Positions 19,028 to 26,660 of a stretch of 33,207 bases of DNA are shown here, in pieces. Under the pieces are notes generated by a model. The model made no database searches. It was not told where the DNA came from and saw only the letters and a list, made by a program, of their open reading frames with translations. Position 1 is the stretch's first letter. The number at the start of each line of letters is the position of its first letter. The translations under genes and the position numbers were made by a program. Source of the stretch: Acinetobacter sedimenti (GTDB lineage Bacteria > Pseudomonadota > Gammaproteobacteria > Pseudomonadales > Moraxellaceae); the NCBI RefSeq assembly GCF_022601685.1, contig NZ_JAKUML010000021.1, positions 1 through 33,207 of the forward strand. Reading direction: 5' to 3'.

Positions 19028-19054
19028 CCACATTGAAATTTAAAAATTCAACAA

Positions 19055-20458
19055 TTAATGCGCTGAAAACGCATCGTGTTCATCTCGATTTTCTTCACCG
19101 AGGCTTTGACGGTTAAAAATCAAATTCAACAAGATCGCTGCGAAAGTTGCGGTACCAACACCACCAAGATCAAAACCTGCAATGTGTAAAGAGAAGTTCC
19201 CTGTACCCATGATCACCACCACAGCAGCGACGAGCATATTGCCATTTTGACTAAAATCGACACGATTGCTAATCCAAATTCGAGCGCCTGCAATGGTAAT
19301 CAAACCAAAGACCACGATCGACGCACCGCCCAAGATCGCCACAGGAATCGTGCTAATAACTGCACCAAATTTTGGCGATAGACCTAAGAGCATCGCAAAT
19401 ACACCTGCAACGACAAAGACCACAGTCGAATAAATCTTGGTTGCCGCCATCACACCAATATTCTCAGCATAAGTCGTCATCCCTGTGCCACCGACCGCAC
19501 CTGACATCGTAGTGCACAAGCCATCCGCAAAGAAAGCACGTCCCATATACGGTGAAATATTTTGTCCAGTCATTGCACTGACTGCTTTGAAATGACCTAA
19601 GTTTTCCGCAATCAAAATAATGAATACTGGTGCAATCAGCAGTATCGCTTTGGCATCAAAACTTGGACTATGGAATTGCGGTAATCCAACCCATGCCGCA
19701 TTGATGATCGGTGCAAAGTCGATCGGTGTACCCAAGCCCATCACATTGGCAAGCACATAATAAATCACGTATGACATCACCAAACCAACTAGGAGCAAAA
19801 GACGGCGCAACATGCCTTTGGTAAACACCGCAATGGTGGTAATGCTCAGCACTGTGAGCAATGCCATCCATGTATCAAAAGCATTACTCGACACGCCTTT
19901 GATGGTGATTGGCGCAAGATTCAAACCAATGATCATCACCACCGCACCAGTCACTACTGGTGGCATCAGACGCTCAATCCACTGCGTCCCTGTACGCATC
20001 ACGATCAAACCAACTAAGGCATAGAAAATACCACATGCCATGATCCCGCCGAGTGCAAGGCTGATATTTGGATTACTGCCTGCGCCGACATAGCCTGTTG
20101 TAGCTGCGACCACACCAATAAAGGCAAAGCTAGAACCGAGATAACTCGGCACTCGACCGCCTGTGATGAGGAAAAATAAAATGGTGCTAATCCCAGTCAT
20201 CAACATGGTTAAGCTTGGATCAAAGCCCATCAATAATGGTGCAAGGACTGTCGCACCAAACATGGCGAATACATGCTGCAAACCCAATGCGATATTCTGC
20301 CCCGCAGGTAAATACTCATGGATTGCCACAGGCGTTTGCTCTAAATCACCTCGATAAGGCTTCCAGTCTACAAACCAGTTTTCTTTTGAACTCACGTCCG
20401 CTTGACTGCTTGAACTGCTATTCGAATTTTGATTGTCGCTTTGCATCGTCTTACTCAT
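19055..20458 (-). CDS. Uracil/xanthine permease, NCS2 family (UraA/RutG-like)
   Basis: Inner-membrane nucleobase:cation symporter. There are about 12-14 hydrophobic segments after a Ser/Asn-rich cytoplasmic N-terminus. Family features include GLQHVFAMFGATVLAPLLMG near the start, ILIAENLGHFKAVSAMTG with the substrate-site Glu, and GGTGMTTYAENIGVMAATKI. The motif set is closer to UraA/RutG (uracil) than to xanthine or uric-acid permeases. The frame extends to an ATG at 20509, but the ATG at 20458 (467 residues, MSKTMQSDN) fits better, since a TACAAT promoter-like element lies between the two. It is divergent from gltX and upstream of the Tsx-like channel. Confidence 0.9.
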   Translation of the reverse strand: MSKTMQSDNQNSNSSSSSQADVSSKENWFVDWKPYRGDLEQTPVAIHEYLPAGQNIALGLQHVFAMFGATVLAPLLMGFDPSLTMLMTGISTILFFLITGGRVPSYLGSSFAFIGVVAATTGYVGAGSNPNISLALGGIMACGIFYALVGLIVMRTGTQWIERLMPPVVTGAVVMIIGLNLAPITIKGVSSNAFDTWMALLTVLSITTIAVFTKGMLRRLLLLVGLVMSYVIYYVLANVMGLGTPIDFAPIINAAWVGLPQFHSPSFDAKAILLIAPVFIILIAENLGHFKAVSAMTGQNISPYMGRAFFADGLCTTMSGAVGGTGMTTYAENIGVMAATKIYSTVVFVVAGVFAMLLGLSPKFGAVISTIPVAILGGASIVVFGLITIAGARIWISNRVDFSQNGNMLVAAVVVIMGTGNFSLHIAGFDLGGVGTATFAAILLNLIFNRQSLGEENRDEHDAFSAH

Positions 20459-20543
20459 TTTCAATACTGCGTCATTGTAGCGAAATTTGTGCCTTGCCAC
20501 GAGATACATTGATCAAAGCATTTTTAGCCCTGCGGTTTTTCGT

Positions 20544-20549
20544 TATAAT
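20544..20549 (+). promoter_or_regulatory. -10 element of gltX
   Basis: A perfect TATAAT, 33 bases before the gltX ATG. The -35 position at 17 bases is TTTTTA, so the promoter depends mainly on the -10 element. Confidence 0.5.
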
Positions 20550-20581
20550 GCTCGGCATTACATTATTTCTAGATATTTATT

Positions 20582-22093
20582 ATGACCGTCCGCACACGTA
20601 TTGCACCTTCTCCAACAGGCTTTCCACACGTAGGTACAGCCTATATTTCACTGTTCAATTTATGCTTTGCCAAACAACATGGCGGTGAGTTTATCCTACG
20701 TATCGAAGACACCGACCAGGTTCGCTCAACCCCTGAATCAGAAAAAATGATCTTAGATTCACTGCGTTGGCTTGGATTAAACTGGTCAGAAGGTCCTGAT
20801 ATTGGCGGTCCACATGCGCCATACCGTCAGTCGGAACGTATGGGTATCTATAAGCAATATGCGGTGCAATTGGTTGAGCAAGGTCATGCTTTTTACTGCT
20901 TTGCCACCGCTGAAGAGCTTGATCAAATGCGTGCAGAGCAACAAGCACGTGGTGAAACTCCAAAATACGACGGTCGTGGTTTAAAGCTCTCTGCCGAGGA
21001 AGTACAACAGCGTCTTGCAGACAATCAACCACACGTCATTCGTATGAAAGTACCTGAAGATGGTGTGTGCAAATTCCAAGATATGCTCCGTGGCGAAGTT
21101 GAAATTCCGTGGGCGCAAGTCGATATGCAAGTCTTACTTAAAACCGACGGCTTGCCAACTTACCACCTTGCCAACGTCGTTGATGATCATCTGATGCAAA
21201 TCACTCATGTGATCCGTGGCGAAGAATGGATTCCTTCTGCGCCGAAGCATCAATTACTCTATCAATATTTCGGTTGGGACATGCCTGTGCTGTGTCACAT
21301 GCCACTACTTCGCAACCCTGACAAATCAAAACTGTCTAAACGTAAAAATCCTACCTCGATCAATTATTATCGTGATATTGGCGTACTGCCTGAAGCGTTG
21401 CTGAACTACTTAGGACGTATGGGTTGGTCTATGCCTGATGAACGTGAAAAGTTCAATTTGGCTGAAATGATTGAACATTTTGATATTCAACGTGTATCGC
21501 TTGGCGGTCCTATCTTTGATGTGGAAAAACTCAATTGGCTGAATGGTCAATGGCTTAAAGCATTAACCCCTGCTGAATTGCTCAATACAATTCTAGCGTG
21601 GCAAGGCAATCGTCAAAAACTCGAAGAAATCTCAGCAGCGATTCAACCTCGTATTAACTTGCTTTCTGAAGCGGTGAATTGGGCGGGATTCTATTTCAAT
21701 CACATGCCAACTTTGACTGCTGCACAGTTTGAACATAAAAAACTCAGTGCTGAACAAGTCCGTCAAAGCTTGCAATTTGCGATTTGGCGTTTAGAAAGTT
21801 TGTTTACTTGGAATAATGATACGGTGAGTCAAACCTTGATGGATTTGGCGAATCAAATGGAAATAAAACTGCGTGACTTTATGCCTGCGTTCTTTAATGC
21901 CATTGCGGGTTCGACCAGTTCGACCCCTGTGATGCAAGCAATGGTCACCATTGGTCCTGACCTGACTTTTGCACGTCTACGCAATGCTTTAGAAGTCGTT
22001 GGCGCACCAAGTAAGAAAGAGCTAAAAGTATGGGAAAAGCTAAATGAACAGCTTAAACTGCCTAAAAATGAAACAAATGACAGTGCAGAATAA
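20582..22093 (+). CDS. gltX: Glutamyl-tRNA synthetase
   Basis: Class I aminoacyl-tRNA synthetase charging tRNA-Glu. The 503-residue protein has the HIGH-type motif in [12 protein letters not shown] (residues 10-20) and the KMSKS-type motif KLSKR at 250-254. [13 protein letters not shown] near 38-50 and the discriminating-type Glu binding pocket are also present. The C-terminal anticodon-binding helical part is complete. The gene is followed by a strong terminator and a tRNA-Ala gene. Non-discriminating behaviour toward tRNA-Gln cannot be judged here. Confidence 0.97.
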   Translation: MTVRTRIAPSPTGFPHVGTAYISLFNLCFAKQHGGEFILRIEDTDQVRSTPESEKMILDSLRWLGLNWSEGPDIGGPHAPYRQSERMGIYKQYAVQLVEQGHAFYCFATAEELDQMRAEQQARGETPKYDGRGLKLSAEEVQQRLADNQPHVIRMKVPEDGVCKFQDMLRGEVEIPWAQVDMQVLLKTDGLPTYHLANVVDDHLMQITHVIRGEEWIPSAPKHQLLYQYFGWDMPVLCHMPLLRNPDKSKLSKRKNPTSINYYRDIGVLPEALLNYLGRMGWSMPDEREKFNLAEMIEHFDIQRVSLGGPIFDVEKLNWLNGQWLKALTPAELLNTILAWQGNRQKLEEISAAIQPRINLLSEAVNWAGFYFNHMPTLTAAQFEHKKLSAEQVRQSLQFAIWRLESLFTWNNDTVSQTLMDLANQMEIKLRDFMPAFFNAIAGSTSSTPVMQAMVTIGPDLTFARLRNALEVVGAPSKKELKVWEKLNEQLKLPKNETNDSAE

Positions 22094-22113
22094 TTCTCAG
22101 TTGACCTGTTGAA

Positions 22114-22142
22114 TTGACAGTCTTACGCCATCTGCATAAGAT
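22114..22142 (+). promoter_or_regulatory. Promoter for tRNA-Ala, overlapping the gltX terminator
   Basis: -35 TTGACA (22114-22119), exact 17-base spacer, -10 TAAGAT (22137-22142). The -10 lies inside the stem of the gltX terminator. The tRNA begins about 60 bases after the expected transcription start. Confidence 0.5.
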
Positions 22143-22157
22143 GGCGTAACGCTTTTT
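22123..22157 (+). terminator. Intrinsic terminator after gltX
   Basis: TTACGCCATCT (22123-22133) pairs perfectly with AGATGGCGTAA (22139-22149), loop GCATA, followed by CGCTTTTT. Confidence 0.88.
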
Positions 22158-22209
22158 AGCGTGTTTATTCAGACGACATTTTAATAATGATAAAGTTTGA
22201 AAGAGAATT

Positions 22210-22285
22210 GGGGTCATAGCTCAGTTGGTAGAGCGCTACAATGGCATTGTAGAGGTCAGGAGTTCGATCCTCCTTGACTCCACCA
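22210..22285 (+). tRNA. tRNA-Ala (anticodon GGC)
   Basis: Acceptor arm GGGGTCA pairs with TGACTCC and includes the G3-U70 pair that identifies alanine tRNA. The anticodon stem CTACA/TGTAG encloses loop ATGGCAT (anticodon GGC). T-loop GTTCGATC and an encoded CCA are present. It borders the accessory segment on the left, but no repeat of its 3' end is seen at the right side. Confidence 0.97.
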
Positions 22286-22396
22286 CATAATGATCAATAA
22301 CTTATATCAATATAATTGTATAAAGCACAAAAAATATCGCATAATTTTCAACACCGTGCCATTTCATTGTAATTTGAATGATCGAGATTTAATAAA

Positions 22397-23422
22397 ATGA
22401 CCAATATAAATACAGGCGACTTTATTCTTTATGCCTCAGAAGATGGCGAGATAAAAATAGATGTAAAGCTATTAGATGAAACCGTATGGCTTACTCAAAA
22501 ACAAATGGCAGAAATGTTTCAGAAGAATGTTAGCACCATTAATGAACATATAAAAAATGTCTTTGACGAAGGCGAACTTGATCAAAATTCAACTATTCGG
22601 AATTTCCGAATAGTTCAACAAGAGGGTGATAGAAGTATTGAACGTGAAGTACAGCACTACAATTTAGATGTTATTATTTCCGTAGGCTATCGTGTCCGAT
22701 CCAATCGAGGCACACAGTTTCGAATATGGGCAACTCAGGTTTTACGAGAATATATTGTCAAAGGCTTTGCAATGGATGATGCAAGGCTTAAAAATGGTGG
22801 GAATAACAATTATTTTGATGAGTTACTTGCACGGATTAGGGATATTAGAGCATCGGAAAAGATGTTCTACCAAAAAGTTTTAGAGATATATTCGACCAGT
22901 GTTGATTATGATTCCAAAGCAGTAGAATCAACCAAGTTCTTTCAAACAGTACAGAATAAGATGCACTGGGCAGCACATGGACATACAGCCGCAGAAATTG
23001 TTTTTCATAGAGTAGATGGCTCAAAACCGAATATGGGTATGACTAGCTTTAGTGGTCAAAGTCACCCTAAAACCAAAGATATTACGATTGCCAAAAATTA
23101 TCTGAATGAAAAAGAAATAGACACCCTTAACCGCATTGTGACGATGTATTTAGACTTTGCTCAATTTCAAGCTGAAAATGGCATTCAGATGTATATGAAA
23201 GATTGGTTGGCAAAACTAGATCAATTTTTGAGTTTTAATGGGCGTGAAGTGTTAGACCATTATGGCAAGGTTTCACATCAACAAGCCAAAAACAAAGCCG
23301 AGTCGGAATATCAACTATACAAGCAACAATATATTAATTATCAAACCCCTGTGGAAAGGCACTTTGAGGAAGCGATTAAAGATGTTCAGAGAATTGCTAA
23401 GACGAACACCACAAAGAAATAG
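22397..23422 (+). CDS. RhuM family protein
   Basis: A 341-residue protein of the RhuM family, named after a gene on Salmonella pathogenicity island 3. Recognisable parts are an N-terminal helix-turn-helix-like stretch VWLTQKQMAEMFQKNVSTI (about residues 29-48), the conserved HYNLDVIISVGYRVRSNRGT and QFRIWATQVLREY (about 87-120), and a C-terminal part with GHTAAEIVF and FLSFNGREVL. Family members are common on genomic islands and prophages; the molecular function is unknown, with DNA binding likely. Codon use (ATA, AGA, AGG) is more AT-rich than the flanking core genes. The gene contains a perfect 25-base palindrome at 22591-22615. It is followed by 159 non-coding bases. Confidence 0.88.
   Translation: MTNINTGDFILYASEDGEIKIDVKLLDETVWLTQKQMAEMFQKNVSTINEHIKNVFDEGELDQNSTIRNFRIVQQEGDRSIEREVQHYNLDVIISVGYRVRSNRGTQFRIWATQVLREYIVKGFAMDDARLKNGGNNNYFDELLARIRDIRASEKMFYQKVLEIYSTSVDYDSKAVESTKFFQTVQNKMHWAAHGHTAAEIVFHRVDGSKPNMGMTSFSGQSHPKTKDITIAKNYLNEKEIDTLNRIVTMYLDFAQFQAENGIQMYMKDWLAKLDQFLSFNGREVLDHYGKVSHQQAKNKAESEYQLYKQQYINYQTPVERHFEEAIKDVQRIAKTNTTKK
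22591..22615. repeat. Perfect 12-base inverted repeat inside the rhuM-like gene
   Basis: Arms AACTATTCGGAA and TTCCGAATAGTT are separated by a single T. The repeat lies within the codons for STIRNFRIVQ, a region conserved in the family, so part of it may be forced by the protein. It could be an operator for a dimeric DNA-binding protein. Confidence 0.75.
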
Positions 23423-23581
23423 CACGCCAGTCAATGACTCGCTACGACTTTCCACGAATAGAAAACAAGTATAGTATTGACTAATATTGCATCGTTAAGC
23501 CTAGGTTAGCTTCCGAAAGTGCGTATCCCAATCGCATTGACTTAACGTTTATTAAAATGGGTGTGCTTGGAGGCGTAGTGC

Positions 23582-24469
23582 GTGGCATATATACCGCAAG
23601 TCTTAAAAGAAAAACAAGAAGAGTTTTACTCTCTAATATTCCTTATTGAGGCTTTCACATACAAGTTTGATCTAAAAATAAAAGATTTGGCAGAGTTTTT
23701 AATAAGAACTGATTTTCAAAATCATGCTATTGCTTATGTTAATGTAGATAAGATTAATTTTATAAAACTAGATAAAAGAAGTTCAGTTCAAGCTATCGTT
23801 AATATTCTCAATATATTAAGTAATCAAAATTTTAGTGGTGGATTACTCACTGATGATCCAGCATCAGATACGTCATACTTGGAGTATCAACATATACATA
23901 TAATGACATCTGATATTTACAACTTCAAACCTCTAGGGGATGTAAGTGTTAATGTCAGAATGGGATTCCAATTATTAGATTTCGATAGAGGGGTGAAATT
24001 TAAAGATATTGACCATGACAAGTTAGATATTGCAATAAACGAGTTTCACAGCTTACAACCAAGAATATTCGAGGATGGTTTTTATCGAGCGCATCCGAGA
24101 AAACAAGATATTGTACAAAGTTTAAATAATGACATTAACATCCCTAATGCTGAATCAGATCAACAATTAAAAAACCAACTCATCCAAGCACAGCAACGCA
24201 TCAAAGAATTGGAAGCATTACAGCATAGTGAAGTATCAGAAATCCTAACTACACAAGAAGAATCCAAACTAAGCACTAGAGAAGAAAATAACATCATTAA
24301 GGTTTTGGCAGTATTGTCAGAAATGGAAAGCAAAGTTGATACATCAAAACCATATGAGGCGCACGGAATCCTTTCCAATAAAGCGCAATTGTTAGGAATT
24401 GACCCGTTTCCAAGCGATGAAAGCCTTAAAAAATGGTTCACCAAAGCCAATGAGTATAAAAAATCCTAA
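23582..24469 (+). CDS. Unrecognised 295-residue protein with coiled-coil and C-terminal helical module
   Basis: I do not recognise the main domain. The start is GTG at 23582, supported by GGAGG eight bases before it. The N-terminal domain (about residues 1-175) is mixed and begins MAYIPQVLKEKQEEFYSLI; it has no signal peptide or membrane segment. A Gln/Glu-rich coiled coil follows (about 185-225, QLIQAQQRIKELEAL). The C-terminal module (about 235-295, TREENNIIKVLAVL ... SDESLKKWFTKANEY) resembles a helical tail on several mobile-element-associated proteins that ends in a DxxTxxKxLKxA-type helix. The gene is AT-rich with many rare codons, like the rhuM-like gene before it. Its stop codon lies inside the first of two tandem palindromes that precede the KilA-N genes. 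Confidence 0.75.
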   Translation: MAYIPQVLKEKQEEFYSLIFLIEAFTYKFDLKIKDLAEFLIRTDFQNHAIAYVNVDKINFIKLDKRSSVQAIVNILNILSNQNFSGGLLTDDPASDTSYLEYQHIHIMTSDIYNFKPLGDVSVNVRMGFQLLDFDRGVKFKDIDHDKLDIAINEFHSLQPRIFEDGFYRAHPRKQDIVQSLNNDINIPNAESDQQLKNQLIQAQQRIKELEALQHSEVSEILTTQEESKLSTREENNIIKVLAVLSEMESKVDTSKPYEAHGILSNKAQLLGIDPFPSDESLKKWFTKANEYKKS

Positions 24470-24498
24470 CTAGGATAAAATTGAATCCTAACTAGGAT
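24462..24498. promoter_or_regulatory. Two tandem palindromes, probable operator
   Basis: AATCCTAACTAGGAT occurs at 24462-24476 and again at 24484-24498, 22 bases apart, which is about two helical turns. Each copy is a palindrome, ATCCTA-AC-TAGGAT. A weak promoter-like TTGAAT at 24481-24486 overlaps the left of the second copy, with an A-rich -10 position near 24504-24510. A dimeric repressor bound here could control the small ORF and KilA-N gene downstream. Confidence 0.6.
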
Positions 24499-24526
24499 TA
24501 GTCAATAAAAAACAAAAACATACTAG

Positions 24527-24576
24527 CACCTATCAAACCCAATGCTACTACTGGCTAGGGCAATCACAGATAGGTG
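24527..24576 (+). promoter_or_regulatory. Inverted repeat that could hide the ribosome binding site of the 40-codon ORF
   Basis: CACCTATC (24527-24534) and GATAGGTG (24569-24576) are perfect complements 34 bases apart. The right arm contains AGGTG, the likely Shine-Dalgarno sequence for the ATG at 24582. A competing pair CTAGC (24523-24527) and GCTAG (24554-24558) lies in the same leader. Confidence 0.4.
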
Positions 24577-24581
24577 ACAGC

Positions 24582-24704
24582 ATGACAGCACGATTTAATT
24601 CAGATCAATTCATCCACATCTCTGAACTGGCGAATTTTCCCTTAAATCCTGAACGTACCTACACATACAAAAGTGGCGAACTCAAGGAGGAGATGAACGT
24701 ATGA
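24582..24704 (+). CDS. Small 40-residue ORF overlapping the KilA-N gene
   Basis: An ATG at 24582 preceded by AGGTGA opens a 40-codon frame starting MTARFNSDQFIHISELANF and ending GELKEEMNV. Its stop TGA overlaps the ATG of the next gene (ATGA), and its last codons contain the AAGGAGG that serves the KilA-N gene. This arrangement indicates translational coupling. The product is soluble and shows no known motif. It may be a small partner or regulator of the KilA-N protein, or simply a coupling leader. Confidence 0.6.
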   Translation: MTARFNSDQFIHISELANFPLNPERTYTYKSGELKEEMNV

Positions 24705-25369
24705 AAGGCTTGATCACTTCTCAATACAACGGTGTCAATTATCAATTCACTGATGACGGTTGGTTTAATGTGACATTGGTAGCCAGTCGATTCAACACCT
24801 CAGCACATGAGTGGATAAGACTTCCTGATACTCAAAAATACATTGAAGCATTACATCGCAAATACGGAAAAACCCCTTATTTGAAAACCACGCAAGGTAA
24901 CAATGGCGGAACTTGGTTGCACCCAAAGCTCGCCGTGCGTTTTACACAGTGCTTAGACATTGATTTTGCTATTTGGTGTGACGAGCAAATAGAGAGCCTC
25001 ATTCGTGGTGATCATCCAACGATGGACGTACGTAGGTTGCGCCATCAAGTTGCATCAACCTATAAGGCGGTGTGTGGCGTTCTACAAATGACTCGACAAC
25101 AACAAGGCAAAGACACCAAACCACACCACTATATGAATGAAGCTCGACTGATCAATTGGGCAATGACAGGTAAGTTTACAGGCTTAGACCGTGACAGTCT
25201 GAACTATGATGAAATGGACTTGCTCGCTGAACTGGAAAATCAAGACCTGATTCTTATTGGTTGTCGGTATAGTTATGCACAGCGCAAGACCGCATTAAGT
25301 GCTTTTGCACAAAGCTATAAATCAAAACGACTTAAACAATCTCAGCAAGCTGAACTATTGGAGTGGTAA
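24701..25369 (+). CDS. KilA-N domain protein
   Basis: A 222-residue protein with an N-terminal KilA-N DNA-binding domain (about residues 10-110). Visible features are YQFTDDGWFNVTLVASRF, EWIRLPDTQKYIEAL, NGGTWLHPKLAVRFTQCLD and the closing IWCDEQIESLIRG. The C-terminal part (about 120-222) is helical with YMNEARLINWAMTG, a pattern shared with phage antirepressor-type proteins. KilA-N proteins are typical of phages and mobile elements and usually act on transcription. AAGGAGG precedes the ATG by ten bases. The gene is coupled to the 40-codon ORF and followed by a 13-residue reading frame that appears cut off at the moeA 3' end. Confidence 0.88.
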   Translation: MKGLITSQYNGVNYQFTDDGWFNVTLVASRFNTSAHEWIRLPDTQKYIEALHRKYGKTPYLKTTQGNNGGTWLHPKLAVRFTQCLDIDFAIWCDEQIESLIRGDHPTMDVRRLRHQVASTYKAVCGVLQMTRQQQGKDTKPHHYMNEARLINWAMTGKFTGLDRDSLNYDEMDLLAELENQDLILIGCRYSYAQRKTALSAFAQSYKSKRLKQSQQAELLEW

Positions 25370-25371
25370 AT

Positions 25372-25413
25372 ATGAGTATTTTTCACCTGACTGGTTTATG
25401 GAAGAAGCTATAA
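25372..25413 (+). pseudogene. 13-residue open frame at the island edge, probably a truncated next gene
   Basis: Two bases after the KilA-N stop (TAAAT then ATG), a frame of 13 codons MSIFHLTGLWKKL ends with TAA at 25411-25413. It overlaps the moeA stop codon on the other strand. The close spacing behind KilA-N suggests the original third gene of an operon, cut where foreign DNA meets the moeA end. The fragment is too short to identify. Confidence 0.35.
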
Positions 25414-26649
25414 CCAAAGCCCTTCTACCACTTCTCCAGTTTCAATCACTTTCCCACTTGGTACTCTGACTAAGCAATTGGCTTGCATCAGATTTGAAAG
25501 CATATGTGACTGCTGTTTTGCCAATGGCTGAACCGTTAAACGCCCTTGATCGAACTCCGCCACCATACGGATAAATCGCTCACGTTGATCGGCTTTGATC
25601 GGTTGCGTTAATGTTGCACTAAACCATTGTAGGGTATTGCTATTGCCTTGTAAGGCATTCAGCAACAGCTTGCCATAAACTTGCATACAGACATAGACCG
25701 CCGCAGGATTCCCCGGTAAACCAAGTAAATAGCAACGATGATCTTCATTTTTAAATGATGCGAAAAAGAGTGGTTTACCCGGTTTTTGTTTCACTTTCCA
25801 AAAGTGTTGCGCAAAACCATTGCTCAGCGCACACGGTCGTACATAATCATAATCACCAACCGATACGCCACCTGTGGTAATCAGTACATCATATTGTGTT
25901 TTTAGGCGATCAAAGGTGTCATTCACTACCGATTCGTCATCGGCAATATGCAAAATATCAACATGGAAATGATTCGACTGACACCATGCTTGAAGTAAAG
26001 GCCCATTGGCATCAAAGACCTTTGAGCTAACATCCATTGACGGATCATTGCTTGATGTTGCCACTTCATCGCCAGTAATCAATACAGCGATTTTCGGTTG
26101 CTTAAACACAGTCACTTCAAACACACCTGCCATACTCAAAGCTGCAATTGCGCCGACATTCAGATATTGCCCACGCTCAGCCAAAAGTTGCCCTTTCGAC
26201 ACTTCTTCACCAACATGACGAATATCCGCATCGACACGAAGTGGTTCCGTGATGGTGGTTGATGATTGTTTGGCTTGAACAATTTCTTGCCGTGCAACAG
26301 TCGTGGTATTTTCAGGAATTTTACCGCCTGTGAAAATCCGTACGGCTTGACCATGATTCAATTGAAATTGCTGATCACTACCTGCTCGGATTTCCCCAAT
26401 CACTTCAAAAGTTTGATTTTGAGCATTTTCACCATCAAAACACAGTGCATAACCATCGACCGCACTTTGTGAAAAGGTGGGTAAATTCACTTGGGCGTGA
26501 ATATCTTCTGCCAAATAGTGATGCAAACTTGCCTGCAAGGCTTTCTTTTCAGTGCTTAAAGGTTGTGTCTGTTGCAGGATGATTTCGATCGCTTGAGCAA
26601 TGCTGATTAAACCTTTTTCCGCACCACACGCTGATACTGTTGCCACCAT
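25408..26649 (-). CDS. moeA: Molybdopterin molybdenumtransferase MoeA
   Basis: Inserts molybdenum into adenylylated molybdopterin in the last step of cofactor synthesis. The 413-residue protein has SQSAVDGYALCF near residues 60-72, the MPT-binding motif TTGGVSVGDYDYV, and LPGNPAAVYVCMQVY. These cover the usual MoeA domains, ending with the small beta-barrel domain IV. It is the last gene of moaD-moaE-moaC/B-moeA, and its start follows the moaC/B stop by 11 bases with AAGGTC as ribosome binding site. The 3' end meets the accessory segment; the last residues EVVEGLWL are followed directly by island DNA, so the extreme C-terminus may have been altered. Confidence 0.95.
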   Translation of the reverse strand: MVATVSACGAEKGLISIAQAIEIILQQTQPLSTEKKALQASLHHYLAEDIHAQVNLPTFSQSAVDGYALCFDGENAQNQTFEVIGEIRAGSDQQFQLNHGQAVRIFTGGKIPENTTTVARQEIVQAKQSSTTITEPLRVDADIRHVGEEVSKGQLLAERGQYLNVGAIAALSMAGVFEVTVFKQPKIAVLITGDEVATSSNDPSMDVSSKVFDANGPLLQAWCQSNHFHVDILHIADDESVVNDTFDRLKTQYDVLITTGGVSVGDYDYVRPCALSNGFAQHFWKVKQKPGKPLFFASFKNEDHRCYLLGLPGNPAAVYVCMQVYGKLLLNALQGNSNTLQWFSATLTQPIKADQRERFIRMVAEFDQGRLTVQPLAKQQSHMLSNLMQANCLVRVPSGKVIETGEVVEGLWL

Positions 26650-26660
26650 TTTAAATGACC

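Noticed and set aside
23488..23552. Integron attC-like site in the gap before the 295-residue gene
   Set aside because: GTTAAGC and ACTTAAC match the core-site consensuses, but their order is the reverse of a real attC site and there is no integrase or cassette array.
22275..25413. tRNA-Ala 3' end as attachment site of the island
   Set aside because: No direct repeat of the tRNA 3' end (TTGACTCCACCA) appears near the right edge and there is no integrase gene.
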